Shown here: one piece after another, positions 1 through 7,834 of the stretch | Layout: every line of letters starts with the position of its first letter | Numbering within the stretch: position 1 is the first letter of the stretch | Source: Muribaculaceae bacterium | GTDB lineage: Bacteria; Bacteroidota; Bacteroidia; Bacteroidales; Muribaculaceae | DNA: 46,603 nt | Assembly: GCA_029071345.1 (NCBI GenBank) | Contig: JAIEAO010000035.1 | Location: forward strand, 1 to 46,603 | Reading direction: 5' to 3' | Translations under genes and position numbers: made by a program | The notes under the pieces: model-generated | The model's input: only the letters and a program-made list of their open reading frames with translations | The model's database searches: none | Told to the model about the DNA's origin: nothing

Positions 1-12
1 GTATAAAGTATA

Positions 13-44
13 AAGTAAAGGTCGCGGAATCCGCGACCTTACTT
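13..44. repeat. Palindrome with bulged 15-bp arms
   Basis: Positions 13-18 pair with 39-44, and 20-28 (GGTCGCGGA) pair with 30-38, leaving one bulged A at 19 and a one-base centre. It is preceded by two TATAAAG heptamers at 2-15. It resembles the GTAG-footed palindromes of this window but has longer arms and a GTAA foot when read on the minus strand. Confidence 0.6.
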
Positions 45-60
45 GTATCTTAACCTATGC

Positions 61-80
61 GGACGCGATATATCGCGTCC
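61..80 (-). repeat. REP-like palindrome, copy 1
   Basis: Perfect 20-bp palindrome GGACGCGATATATCGCGTCC. Read on the minus strand it has GTAG on its 5' side and GCA on its 3' side, the asymmetric flanks shared by the family. It lies between the palindrome at 13-44 and the heptamer array at 105-125, downstream of the phosphatase gene. Confidence 0.9.
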
Positions 81-104
81 CTACTGCAATCATCGCGACT
101 ATTC

Positions 105-125
105 TTATCACTTATCACTTATCAC
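105..125. repeat. Heptamer tandem repeat TTATCAC x3
   Basis: Three exact copies of TTATCAC. On the minus strand the array reads GTGATAA x3 and encodes the last five residues (VISDK) and the TGA stop of the histidine phosphatase, so the repeat has entered or grown out of the gene's 3' end. Confidence 0.85.
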
Positions 126-1391
126 TTTTTCATAATAGGCTTTTACGTCGTTCCAATGGTAGTAGGGCCAGATATCGGTGTCAACCGGAATTTTGGTCTC
201 TTTCTCGTTGTGAAGGAATTTCACTAAGATATCATCCGGTTTCTTGTCGTTTTTGAAGAGAATCATCTGGATATTGGAGGCCATCGGAGACACAAACCAG
301 TCGTTCCAAACCTTATATACATCTTCAGGTCGTTCGGCCTCTCCATAACAATTCTCGAAACCGAGCAAGGCGGTGAAAGGCACCACATTACCGTCATGTC
401 CGAAGCGGAGCGTGGCCACATCACCTTCGCCGGCAATCGCAATCTCAGCACCCTCTATGAAGTTTCTTAACAGCGGTTTGGCGTTGTTGAGATGCTTGCG
501 CTCTGCCGGTTTGAAGTTTGAGTGGCCTGCATAGAAATCGGCATTGAAGCACTGCCAGATGTCGAATAACTCCTGCGGGGTAAAGAGGTCGTAGAATGAA
601 ATCTTATTCTCCGTGTTCTGTGCATCGGAGGCAATCCAGTACAGACCCCACATGAAGTTCTCGGGATTGACATAACGCTCCACAAATTCCGGGTTGGAAA
701 AGATGGTGGGCACGATACGGTCTGCCTTTACCTGCTTCTTCTCAAACTTGCGTTTCATCTCTTGCCACCAACCCTCGCGGCTGCTCTTGAAAGCATCCGA
801 TTCGGGAGTGCTGTAGCAGAGATAAGGCATATATCGGTTTGAGGATTCGAGGGTTATATCCAGTTCGGGATAGTTTTCTTTCAGGCTCTGGCAGAAGTTA
901 CCCATACTGATGATGCAGCGGGGCACGAGCGTTGATCGCGCCGAAACGGTCTTACCCTTTCCTTTGAACACTTCAGGATAATTCTCAGCCATACGTCGCG
1001 CAATCCCCTGATGCTGACGCGCGCCCAAAGGTGACAAGTCGCCTCCACGTTTGTAAGCCTCCTCCATCACTGTGTCAAGGCGAGCAAGCACATTCTTCCC
1101 TAACGGAGTCAGAGCGTTGGCATCATTAGCTTTGGTAAGGAGGTCATGAACCCATTTGTAGTCATTATCGCCAAGTAGATAGCGTGATCCGTGACGTCCG
1201 TAATGACTCACATAAAACGGTTTGTAACCCTTCGGGGCCGGAGTGTTGTCGGCTTTTTCAGTGGGATAGGCATAGTAGACACCTCCCGTCTTGTTCAAAT
1301 CCTTTGACATCTCCTCAAAAGTTGTCTGGCTCATGGCCGGCACCGCGCAGATGAGGGCAATGCCTAATAATCCTGAAAATCGAAGTTTCAT
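108..1391 (-). CDS. Histidine-type acid phosphatase (branch 2), secreted
   Basis: The 427-residue protein begins with a signal peptide (residues 1-21, cleaved near AMSQ). The phosphohistidine motif appears as YGRHGSR around residues 65-71, where the histidine takes the phosphate and the arginines bind it. A second motif, GHDGNVVPF near residue 333, matches the HD proton-donor region of histidine acid phosphatases and phytases. Bacteroidales relatives include MINPP-like inositol polyphosphate phosphatases, but that class usually carries HAE rather than HD, so phytate as substrate is only a possibility. Its ATG overlaps the upstream gene's stop as TGATG, indicating translational coupling. The C-terminal residues are encoded by a heptamer repeat. 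Confidence 0.85.
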   Translation of the reverse strand: MKLRFSGLLGIALICAVPAMSQTTFEEMSKDLNKTGGVYYAYPTEKADNTPAPKGYKPFYVSHYGRHGSRYLLGDNDYKWVHDLLTKANDANALTPLGKNVLARLDTVMEEAYKRGGDLSPLGARQHQGIARRMAENYPEVFKGKGKTVSARSTLVPRCIISMGNFCQSLKENYPELDITLESSNRYMPYLCYSTPESDAFKSSREGWWQEMKRKFEKKQVKADRIVPTIFSNPEFVERYVNPENFMWGLYWIASDAQNTENKISFYDLFTPQELFDIWQCFNADFYAGHSNFKPAERKHLNNAKPLLRNFIEGAEIAIAGEGDVATLRFGHDGNVVPFTALLGFENCYGEAERPEDVYKVWNDWFVSPMASNIQMILFKNDKKPDDILVKFLHNEKETKIPVDTDIWPYYHWNDVKAYYEKVISDK

Positions 1392-2584
1392 CAGTCTCGG
1401 TAATATTGCTGCAGATAACAGCGCATTATAAAATCGTGGTTAGTTTTCACAAGTTCCTTGTCGTCAGTGCCGGGGAAGACAGCATCGGGCAACCAGTCGT
1501 TTTCGTATGCGAATTTCACGAGGTCGGCCGGGCATTTTCCTCTCACCGTAAGCAGATCGAAAGCATGAGCCGAAGCATATTCCTTGTCGTAATAAGGATT
1601 ATCGGGGTCGGCGATACATTTGGCTACATTTCTCGCCACCAACATACCGCGCTCGGGATTAACCAGCACGCAGAAATAGCCGGAATCTTTCAGCACCGGC
1701 AGATGCTCCTGATTCTTATCCCAACCCATCTTTTCGATAAAGAATTCGTTCATCTGCTTATAATCGGCAAAGTATTGAATTCTTCGCCCGCCGGTGACTT
1801 CCATAAACTTCGTATAATACGGATGCACACCCTTATCGTTCACTTTCTTCTCCGGCAGTTTACCTTCGATGATGAGTCTCAGCCATTCGATGATATAGAG
1901 AGCCAACGGACCTGTGGGGTCTTCCATCATCGACTGCTCCATGCGGCTGTGCAGTTTGGTTATATCCTCGCCCGACATCAGTTCGGGGTCAGACATAATC
2001 TCAGAGAGGGTCATGGCGAAGGCCGGAGTCATAAGGTAGCAATGCAGAAAGAGCCATTGCCCTAAGTGGTAGATGGCCTCCTGATCTTCCGGGTCTTTGA
2101 ATTCGAGACCACGCGCGATGTTGAAGTCCTCGGGCTCCGGGGAGTCTTCGTAAATCGAATCAAGATAGGCAAACCAGTTGTCGGCGAGCTCGATGATTCG
2201 CGCATCGTGAGGATAAATGTCGCGCATATCTTCGTAAGACATGGCAACAAAATACCACACCATAAATCTCACATCCTCGCGGTTGAGTTCGTAATCCACA
2301 TACTCCTCCCCTGCGAAATGGAACGGAACAGCGAAGCCGTACAGCTTGCGGTTGGCATCCGTGAAAGACCTCCAGATTCCCGCGTCGGCGATGATATCCT
2401 GAAAATAGCCGGTCAAGCCGATGCTCATCCTTTTCCCTACACTCTCGTGCACCACCTGAGCGAGCGCCGACCTTTTGAAAATAGCCATCAGTTTGTTGGC
2501 TACCGCCAAATAATATTTATCAGTCACCACCTCCTTGGGGAAAGATGGCTGGCGGAAAATGAAGTCTTTAATGTCTATATCCAC
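1391..2584 (-). CDS. Conserved hypothetical protein (possibly DUF3843)
   Basis: The 397-residue soluble protein has no signal peptide or membrane segment. It is rich in aromatic and acidic residues, with helical stretches such as FMVWYFVAMSYEDMRDIY near residues 107-124. It resembles a Bacteroidales family of unknown function that I recall as DUF3843, an identification made from memory and not certain. No catalytic motif is recognised. The only start in frame is GTG; there is no ATG before an upstream stop that lies inside the 14-bp repeat array. It is the first gene of a two-gene unit with the phosphatase, sharing a one-base overlap. Confidence 0.75.
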   Translation of the reverse strand: MDIDIKDFIFRQPSFPKEVVTDKYYLAVANKLMAIFKRSALAQVVHESVGKRMSIGLTGYFQDIIADAGIWRSFTDANRKLYGFAVPFHFAGEEYVDYELNREDVRFMVWYFVAMSYEDMRDIYPHDARIIELADNWFAYLDSIYEDSPEPEDFNIARGLEFKDPEDQEAIYHLGQWLFLHCYLMTPAFAMTLSEIMSDPELMSGEDITKLHSRMEQSMMEDPTGPLALYIIEWLRLIIEGKLPEKKVNDKGVHPYYTKFMEVTGGRRIQYFADYKQMNEFFIEKMGWDKNQEHLPVLKDSGYFCVLVNPERGMLVARNVAKCIADPDNPYYDKEYASAHAFDLLTVRGKCPADLVKFAYENDWLPDAVFPGTDDKELVKTNHDFIMRCYLQQYYRD

Positions 2585-2598
2585 GTTGTAGTTTTCAG

Positions 2599-2710
2599 TT
2601 ATTAGATATCAGATATTAGATATCAGATATTAGATATCAGATATTAGATATCAGATATTAGTTTTCAGATATTAGTTCTCAGATATTAGTTCTCAGATAT
2701 CAGTTTTCAG
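2599..2710. repeat. Tandem array of eight 14-bp units (paired heptamers)
   Basis: Eight consecutive 14-bp units, mostly ATATTAGATATCAG, with later units drifting to ATATTAGTTTTCAG and ATATTAGTTCTCAG. Each unit is two 7-mers ending in AG (ATATTAG and ATATCAG). The array starts 15 bp upstream of the GTG start at 2584 and ends 3 bp before the REP-like palindrome at 2714. Confidence 0.95.
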
Positions 2711-2713
2711 TAG

Positions 2714-2733
2714 GGACGCGATATATCGCGTCC
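2714..2733 (+). repeat. REP-like palindrome, copy 2
   Basis: Perfect GGACGCGATATATCGCGTCC preceded by GTAG and followed by GC. It sits between the 14-bp array (2599-2710) and the heptamer array at the hisS stop (2794-2814). Confidence 0.95.
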
Positions 2734-2793
2734 GCCGCCTCAGAGATTATCGAGCGAAGCCTGTTCCGTGTTCCGACAGAATGGAGGAAATTC

Positions 2794-2814
2794 CTCTCAC
2801 TTCTCACTTCTCAC
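2794..2814. repeat. Heptamer tandem repeat (CTCTCAC, TTCTCAC x2)
   Basis: Three 7-mers in tandem, running into the hisS stop codon at 2811-2813. On the minus strand the sequence AAGTGA at the stop becomes GTGAGAA repeats, the same geometry as the array at 105-125. Confidence 0.85.
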
Positions 2815-4172
2815 TTAACAGCCATGATTACCTCATCGATTGTCAATTTCTCCTGCGTGCCGGAGATCATATTCTTGAGCATGATCGTGCCGTCCTGAAG
2901 CTCAGTCTCTCCGACGATTGCCACAAACGGGATATGGTCTTCATCAGCTCTCGACATCTGCTTCTTAAGCTTCACAGCATCGGGGTAAAGCTCTGCGGGC
3001 ACACCGGCCTCGCGCAATGCCTTCACATATTTGAGACACTGTTGAGCCTCGGCCTTTCCGAAGTTTACGAACATTACCCTAACGGACTCTGAAATCTCCT
3101 CGGGATAAAGGTTGAGCTGATTCATCACGTCATAGATGCGGTCGGCACCGAACGAGATACCCACGCCCGAAAGACCCGGCATACCGAACACGCCGGTAAG
3201 GTTATCGTAACGGCCACCACCTGTGATGCTTCCGATCTCTACATCTTGAGCCTTGACCTCGATAATGGTGCCGGTATAGTAATTCAGACCACGGGCGAGT
3301 GAAAGGTCGGCCTCAATCTTGCATTTGTGACCGAGAGCGTCAATGCCGCCGAGCACCTCTTCCATCTCCTCGATTCCCTTCATTCCTTCGGCTGAATCTT
3401 TGAGAATCTCCTTGATTACTGCAAGTTTCTCCTCATTTGTGCCCGAGAGTTCAAGGATAGGACGTAATTTCTCGATAGCCTCCTCGCTCAATCCTTTCTC
3501 TACCAATTCAGCGTTGACATTCTCGATACCGATTTTGTCGATCTTATCAATCGCCACGGTGATATCCACGATCTTGTCTGACGCATTTAGAACCTCGGCG
3601 ATACCAGCGAGAATCTTACGGTTGTTGACCTTGATGGTGATATTGATGCCAAGATCCTGGAAAACCTTGTCGATAAGGGCCAACAACTCTATCTCATTAT
3701 TCAGTGAATCGGAACCGACTACATCTGCGTCACACTGATAGAATTCGCGATAGCGCCCTTTCTGCGGACGGTCGGCACGCCATACGGGCTGAATCTGGAA
3801 GCGCTTGAACGGCAGTGAGAGATCATTGCGGTGCTGAACCACAAAACGTGCAAAAGGCACCGTAAGGTCATAACGCAAACCTTTCTCACACATCTTGTTG
3901 GTAAGGCGCGGAAGATTTTTTTCAGCGTAATCCTCATCGCTCACCGACTTCATGAAATCGCCGGAATTGAGGATTTTGAAAAGGAGTTTATCACCCTCCT
4001 CGCCATACTTACCCATAAGGGTCGAAAGATTCTCCATTGCGGGAGTCTCGATCTGCTTATAGCCGAAAAGGCGGAAAGACTTCTTGATAGTATCGAAAAT
4101 ATAATTGCGGCGAGCCATCTCGATAGGAGAAAAATCTCGCGTACCCTTAGGTATTGACGGTTTCTGAGCCAT
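2811..4172 (-). CDS. hisS: Histidyl-tRNA synthetase
   Basis: This cytosolic class II aminoacyl-tRNA synthetase attaches histidine to tRNA-His. The protein starts [16 protein letters not shown], typical of the family. Motif 2 is visible as [15 protein letters not shown] near residue 130, the histidine-binding signature as [10 protein letters not shown] near residue 305, and GGGRYDNL follows. The C-terminal anticodon-binding domain occupies about residues 360-453. The ATG at 4172 is preferred over a TTG three codons upstream because family members begin there. There is no Shine-Dalgarno site. Two promoter-like pairs and a structured 78-bp element precede it. The cognate tRNA-His gene lies elsewhere in the window (36946-37020). 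Confidence 0.97.
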   Translation of the reverse strand: MAQKPSIPKGTRDFSPIEMARRNYIFDTIKKSFRLFGYKQIETPAMENLSTLMGKYGEEGDKLLFKILNSGDFMKSVSDEDYAEKNLPRLTNKMCEKGLRYDLTVPFARFVVQHRNDLSLPFKRFQIQPVWRADRPQKGRYREFYQCDADVVGSDSLNNEIELLALIDKVFQDLGINITIKVNNRKILAGIAEVLNASDKIVDITVAIDKIDKIGIENVNAELVEKGLSEEAIEKLRPILELSGTNEEKLAVIKEILKDSAEGMKGIEEMEEVLGGIDALGHKCKIEADLSLARGLNYYTGTIIEVKAQDVEIGSITGGGRYDNLTGVFGMPGLSGVGISFGADRIYDVMNQLNLYPEEISESVRVMFVNFGKAEAQQCLKYVKALREAGVPAELYPDAVKLKKQMSRADEDHIPFVAIVGETELQDGTIMLKNMISGTQEKLTIDEVIMAVK

Positions 4173-4197
4173 AAAATTCAATATTTATTAATTTATG

Positions 4198-4228
4198 CAA
4201 ATTTAGCAAAAATTCGCGAGTAAGCAAA
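4198..4228 (-). promoter_or_regulatory. Proximal hisS promoter (Bacteroidetes type)
   Basis: On the minus strand TTTG (4225-4228), 19 bp, then TAAATTTG (4198-4205), a match to TTTG-N19-TAnnTTTG. The −7 box lies 25 bp upstream of the ATG. The −33 box is part of the closing stem of the structured repeat. Confidence 0.55.
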
Positions 4229-4291
4229 GAGAGAACGTCGGCCGAAGGCCGGTGCGCGATGCCACAGGCACTTTGACTTACCGCAAAATTA
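4214..4291 (-). repeat. 78-bp structured repeat, copy A (upstream of hisS)
   Basis: Aligns without gaps to 32824-32901 at about four in five positions. Closing stem: GCG 4216-4218 with CGC 4282-4284, GTAAG 4220-4224 with CTTAC 4277-4281, and CAAAG 4225-4229 with CTTTG 4271-4275, leaving A4219 and A4276 bulged. Inside are two hairpins: CGGCC-gaa-GGCCG (4239-4251) and TGCC-aca-GGCA (4260-4270). The distal end includes the −7 box of a promoter directed at hisS. Confidence 0.85.
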
Positions 4292-4315
4292 AGGGAAATT
4301 TATCTAATATTCAAA
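4284..4315 (-). promoter_or_regulatory. Distal hisS promoter
   Basis: On the minus strand TTTG (4312-4315), 20 bp, then TAATTTTG (4284-4291) followed by CGGT. The same TAnnTTTGCGGT arrangement appears at 7633, 16495 and 32894. A transcript from here would carry most of the 78-bp element as leader. Confidence 0.65.
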
Positions 4316-4319
4316 CTAT

Positions 4320-4543
4320 ATTTCCCTCATCCCACAAAAAAACCGACCACCTCTTCGGAAGCAGCTCTCATCGCAATCTCAGCCTCGGAGAGGTTGAATT
4401 ATGATTAACCCCATACGACCGAGCAGAGCAAGGAAGTATGGGGCCAATAGGATAGGAATAATGCGGCATCGGAGATGTCGTATTATGGTTAATATGTCTA
4501 TACTCGATACCGTCCAAACAGAATGAGTACGACATACATCCCT
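4320..4543. other. Non-coding spacer with inverted repeat
   Basis: No gene is visible between the hisS promoter and the DUF4230 operon. The stretch contains CCCCATAC (4412-4419) facing GTATGGGG (4436-4443) and an imperfect palindrome around GGTTGAATTATGATTAACC. It has no T-tract, so a terminator is not supported; it may be a decayed repeat. Confidence 0.4.
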
Positions 4544-5131
4544 TTATTTGAAATCATTATAGTGCGCTCCTTTAGGGGTCGGATCAGTAACCACGACTGG
4601 TTTTCGGTAAACTTTTTCCATCAATTCCTGTAGATTTATAGCGCCCTCAGCACGTGCTCTTTCAATTGTACCATCCTCATAAAGTCTTGCTTTAGAATGT
4701 TCCAATGCATTCTTCTTGACCTGAGACCATAATTCGGCAGAAGCTTTAGCCCAACGTCCGGTTCTTAAATCCTTACTATCATAAGAAACCCATGATTCAT
4801 CATCAGTTGATTCCATTATTTCTACTATCTCAGGAGGTAATACAATTTTTATAGTATCTCCTTCATTATTGATATCAAGATTTTCTATATCAAACAGGAT
4901 GCTGCCTCTCTGTTTTTGTGTAGCAAAAAACTCCCAATTAGCAATCGTATCTTTTATCGGAATTTCATTATAAAAGTCGATACTGCAAAGTTCTACCATT
5001 GTCTCTACTTTATTTATTTTCCCTTTACTTACATCAATACTATTATGCGGGAAAATAAATAAGCTATATATAACCGCAACTGCTGCAATTATTACTGCTA
5101 CTAATAGTAATGGCTTAATCAACTTTTTCAT
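4544..5131 (-). CDS. DUF4230-like membrane-anchored protein
   Basis: The 195-residue protein has one N-terminal membrane segment (about residues 5-28), then an extracytoplasmic domain. The order of features (small β-rich part ending in IKIVLPPEIVEI, then a helical part rich in K/A, then a C-terminal LQELMEKVY helix) fits the DUF4230 family, whose function is unknown. Its N-terminus overlaps the upstream DUF4230 gene by 17 bp, so both copies are probably co-translated and may form a heteromer. It is the last gene of an AT-rich four-gene operon. The family call rests on pattern recognition. Confidence 0.7.
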   Translation of the reverse strand: MKKLIKPLLLVAVIIAAVAVIYSLFIFPHNSIDVSKGKINKVETMVELCSIDFYNEIPIKDTIANWEFFATQKQRGSILFDIENLDINNEGDTIKIVLPPEIVEIMESTDDESWVSYDSKDLRTGRWAKASAELWSQVKKNALEHSKARLYEDGTIERARAEGAINLQELMEKVYRKPVVVTDPTPKGAHYNDFK

Positions 5132-5702
5132 CTTTATCTATTTTTGAATTTTTAAATTCTATACTCGCCATATACCCGCTATTCTCAAAAATTTCTTCAA
5201 AATATTTACGGGCTTTACGTTTCGCTGCATCAATCAGATGGGCCTTTAACATAGGATTTGATTCCCACTCATCCCTCATACTCTTATTTCCTTCTTCTTT
5301 TAAGGAATTAATATCTTTTTCATCCAGATCCCATCTCAAACCTGTTATATTTTTGTAAGCCTCTCGCATCTCACAGTCTCTACCAATCAATTCTGCGTTT
5401 ACAGGGGGAAGAATGACTTTAACAGTCTTTGTTTTATCATCAAAAACAAGATCATCAACCTGAAAAGATGATAAATCTATATATGCCCGGGCATATGTGT
5501 CATAGGAATATCCTGCTATCCTTCTTCCAAGAATATTCTCTTGATTATTAACCACAGTTTTGGTTATTGACATTTTGGCAAAGACCATTTTATCTACTGA
5601 CTTAATCTCTTGATAGAGACCATTGTTATCGGTTTTTGCGCACGATGACATCATAGTCAACGCTGACGCCAAAACACATCCTTTTAATAATTTGACTTTC
5701 AT
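5115..5702 (-). CDS. DUF4230-like lipoprotein
   Basis: The 195-residue protein starts with a lipoprotein signal (MMSSC, lipidated Cys near residue 21, followed by AKTDN). The body is similar in layout to the next gene: VDDLVFDDKTKTVKVILPP near residue 90 parallels the partner's segment ending IKIVLPP, followed by a helical C-terminal half with KAHLIDAAKRKARKYFEEIF. It is a second, diverged DUF4230-type copy, lipid-anchored instead of membrane-spanning. It overlaps the downstream gene by 17 bp and follows the upstream gene after 6 bp. Function unknown. Confidence 0.7.
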   Translation of the reverse strand: MKVKLLKGCVLASALTMMSSCAKTDNNGLYQEIKSVDKMVFAKMSITKTVVNNQENILGRRIAGYSYDTYARAYIDLSSFQVDDLVFDDKTKTVKVILPPVNAELIGRDCEMREAYKNITGLRWDLDEKDINSLKEEGNKSMRDEWESNPMLKAHLIDAAKRKARKYFEEIFENSGYMASIEFKNSKIDKDEKVD

Positions 5703-5708
5703 ATATTT

Positions 5709-6185
5709 TTATTTAATATTAATTGTTAAAGAAAACCCACGATCGATATCCGCGCCAGGATAATTAGCAATAATCCATTGAGCCTGCTTTTGCTTATTTC
5801 CCATTAGTTGCGAATAGTATCCTGATTCAGATGGGGAAATATCAATCTCTCGAGTAAATGGTTTTGGTCCATTCATTTGATAAACCCCTTTAATTATTAC
5901 TTTCTTTTTTTTCGCTTCTTCAGAATATTTACTATGATTGACATAATTTTTGTTTGAGGCGGTATTATAAGATCGCTTAGCAAATCCTCCTATACACAAT
6001 GAGATGACTTTGAATATTAATTTAAATGGGAAAATGATTAAATGGAAAATACCTATTTTATAAAGCATTATTAAGAAAATGAAGAATCCAGCAATACACA
6101 ACCACCGATCTTCGTCATTCCACATCATCACAAAGAATTCCCCGATAGAAGATACTATATCCAATATTTTATGAAGCCATTCCAT
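5709..6185 (-). CDS. Small membrane protein of unknown function
   Basis: The 158-residue protein has a hydrophobic N-terminal half (two closely spaced membrane stretches, about residues 27-68) and a polar C-terminal domain of about 85 residues. That domain starts with a lysine cluster (EEAKKKKVIIKG) and contains GVYQMNGPKPFTREIDISP. I do not recognise the family. It is third-last in the AT-rich operon, 10 bp from the gene upstream and 6 bp from the DUF4230 lipoprotein downstream. Confidence 0.7.
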   Translation of the reverse strand: MEWLHKILDIVSSIGEFFVMMWNDEDRWLCIAGFFIFLIMLYKIGIFHLIIFPFKLIFKVISLCIGGFAKRSYNTASNKNYVNHSKYSEEAKKKKVIIKGVYQMNGPKPFTREIDISPSESGYYSQLMGNKQKQAQWIIANYPGADIDRGFSLTINIK

Positions 6186-6195
6186 AACTAACGAC

Positions 6196-7218
6196 TCAAA
6201 TATTTATATTTTCAACAGACTGGAATCCTGTCAGCTTATCAATCCATTTAATCACCGAAGCACGTGCCTTGTCATTGCTCGGAAGTTGAGCGAGAAGAGT
6301 GCCCTCTGTCACTCCATAATTATTTATGGGGAGTTCACGCCACCATGTGCCGTATCGCCGTGAACCCTTAAAATTATCTTTTAATGATTGGGAAAATTCG
6401 CTGTCGCCCTCTTTTGTCGCTTCTACAATATACTTACCTTTCTTTCGATAAACTGATATTTTGACTGGAGATGAATTGGATGTAAGTATAAAAGCATCAT
6501 CTTCCGGAGTATAGTTCCATCCTTGTGTTTTCAGAGATTTGAGTTTGTCATTCCATTCAATTATAGTTGCTTTATTAGTTGCAGCTTCATCCTCCTTCTC
6601 TTCAACTGCCAGTTCTATAAGTTTCTCTTCTTCAGGTTGTTCTTCTTGTGCTCCGGAAATTGCATCTACAAAAGCGTCGACACTTTTCGTTCTTCCCATA
6701 GTCTTATCATAAAGCTCATTTCCGAAAATACAGGCTATAGCGTTTAGTGCTTCCACTAATTCTTTCAATTCTGTTCGGGAACCAGTACTTTTTATTAATT
6801 TGACAATATTGTCGTCGAGCAAATCAGATACTTCAGCGTTAGAATGCATCCTGATAGCCATAGTATGGAAAATCACCACTTTCTTGCCATCGGGTGAAGG
6901 TTGGGTTACATATCTTCGCAAAGCATCAAGGAATGAATTGTAGGCTTTTAGACGCTCTTTGAAGATTTCCACTTCCTTTTGCTGATTAAGTTCTTCATTG
7001 ATCATTGCAACCTGTTGCTTCGACTGTCCTTTGAAAAGAAAGAATGTGGCGAAAACGGTCATAGCAACCCCAAGAACTGCACCTATAATGGTCATAGGCA
7101 ATTCTTTAGTCTCAGAAAGCGAGTAGGTAACCACTATAAGCCCGGCAATGGCAATAGCAAAAAAACAGCCCCAAAGTCTCTCATATAAAGATGAGTTTTC
7201 TGATGCAGATTTTTTCAT
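6196..7218 (-). CDS. Two-TM protein with coiled coil, unknown function
   Basis: The start at 7218 (MKKSASENSS) is preferred over an ATG at 7332 because the added 38 residues have atypical composition and lie in repeat-rich DNA. The resulting 340 residues show two membrane segments (about 16-34 and 43-62) and a charged probable coiled coil (about 64-95). A helical middle follows, then an acidic linker (EEQPEEEKLIELAVEEKEDEA), and a C-terminal domain of about 110 residues with GTWWRELPINNYG. The family is not recognised. It is the first gene of the DUF4230 operon. A promoter lies over 400 bp upstream, implying a long leader. Confidence 0.65.
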   Translation of the reverse strand: MKKSASENSSLYERLWGCFFAIAIAGLIVVTYSLSETKELPMTIIGAVLGVAMTVFATFFLFKGQSKQQVAMINEELNQQKEVEIFKERLKAYNSFLDALRRYVTQPSPDGKKVVIFHTMAIRMHSNAEVSDLLDDNIVKLIKSTGSRTELKELVEALNAIACIFGNELYDKTMGRTKSVDAFVDAISGAQEEQPEEEKLIELAVEEKEDEAATNKATIIEWNDKLKSLKTQGWNYTPEDDAFILTSNSSPVKISVYRKKGKYIVEATKEGDSEFSQSLKDNFKGSRRYGTWWRELPINNYGVTEGTLLAQLPSNDKARASVIKWIDKLTGFQSVENINI

Positions 7219-7402
7219 ATATCCTGTTAATGCCTCGGTCCTCCCCTCGTTGGCGTAAAGTATTGGTGGACAAAAAAGAAAAGCGCAGGAGTCTGTATCT
7301 GTTACCGTCCTACACCTTGAGGCTTCTCGCATTGCCCTTTAATCGTTGGACGGCAACGCAGAAGCCCTACGCCTGTATATGCAAAATCTTGTCTTACCAC
7401 GG

Positions 7403-7422
7403 GGACACGATATATCGCGTCC
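7403..7422 (-). repeat. REP-like palindrome, copy 3 (one arm mutated)
   Basis: Reads GGACACGATATATCGCGTCC, one substitution from the main core and so one mispair. On the minus strand it is preceded by GTA and lacks one G of the foot, suggesting decay. Confidence 0.85.
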
Positions 7423-7555
7423 TACAATGAGACATTGTTTTACATAACCACGGGCATCTACCGTTGCTCAATCCTTGACGATTAAAAGAATGTTTGCGAG
7501 ACATTTCAAGGTGTCAAGAATCAGCGCGGATAAACGCTTTCAAAATATTTATTGC

Positions 7556-7575
7556 GGATGCACCGGGGTGCATCC
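7556..7575 (-). repeat. REP-like palindrome, copy 4 (different core)
   Basis: Perfect 9-bp arms GGATGCACC and GGTGCATCC around GG. The flanks (GC on one side, CTAC on the other) match the family, so on the minus strand it is GTAG, palindrome, GC, although the core sequence is different. Confidence 0.8.
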
Positions 7576-7632
7576 CTACCATCCCGCTCCGCTTAACCCC
7601 AGACCGGGGCTTCTGAGAGACGGTCTGCACCG

Positions 7633-7663
7633 CAAAGTTATACAATAATTCGAATATTACAAA
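7633..7663 (-). promoter_or_regulatory. Promoter of the DUF4230 operon
   Basis: On the minus strand TTTG (7660-7663), 19 bp, TAACTTTG (7633-7640), then CGGTGC. An exact match to the Bacteroidetes primary-sigma consensus. The nearest minus-strand gene begins at 7218. Confidence 0.65.
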
Positions 7664-7719
7664 ACAAAAAGCCCTCCTCCCGGCGCCTCAGACAGCAAAA
7701 GTTTTGGCATGTGCACTGC

Positions 7720-7739
7720 GGACGCGATATATCGCGTCC
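7720..7739 (-). repeat. REP-like palindrome, copy 5
   Basis: Perfect GGACGCGATATATCGCGTCC with GC before and CTACC after, i.e. GTAG-footed on the minus strand. Confidence 0.95.
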
Positions 7740-7814
7740 CTACCGGGAGGGAATCCGTTCCTCGCAAAGCCGCTTGCGGCGTTCTTCGCAGCCACGGAGT
7801 GTCCGCGTTACTGC

Positions 7815-7834
7815 GGTCGCGACGTGCAGCGACC
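7815..7834 (-). repeat. REP-like palindrome, copy 6 (diverged core)
   Basis: GGTCGC and GCGACC arms around an imperfect eight-base centre, with the family flanks GC and CTAC. It is probably a decayed or distinct subtype. Confidence 0.65.

Larger units (their letters stand above)
7219..7632 (-). other. Long repeat-containing leader of the DUF4230 operon
   Basis: About 410 bp between a good minus-strand promoter (7633-7663) and the first credible start of the operon. No credible coding frame is seen. It holds two REP-like palindromes (7403-7422, 7556-7575) and, just after the promoter, CAGACCG/CGGTCTG arms around 7602-7627 that could form a hairpin at the transcript's 5' end. Confidence 0.5.

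Noticed and set aside
1406-2605. Long open frames on the plus strand opposite the 397-residue hypothetical gene
   Set aside because: They are antisense shadows: the minus-strand frame is continuous, acidic and protein-like and is coupled to the phosphatase, whereas the plus frames lack family resemblance.
2599-2814. CRISPR array
   Set aside because: Units are contiguous 7- or 14-bp repeats with no unique spacers, and there are no cas genes.
4182-4291. T-box or other known riboswitch ahead of hisS
   Set aside because: No T-box sequence or specifier loop is visible, and the same element precedes a TetR gene; described as a structured repeat.
7191-7430. Plus-strand frame of 79 codons upstream of the DUF4230 operon
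   Set aside because: It overlaps the operon's start and reads through a REP-like element; composition is not protein-like.
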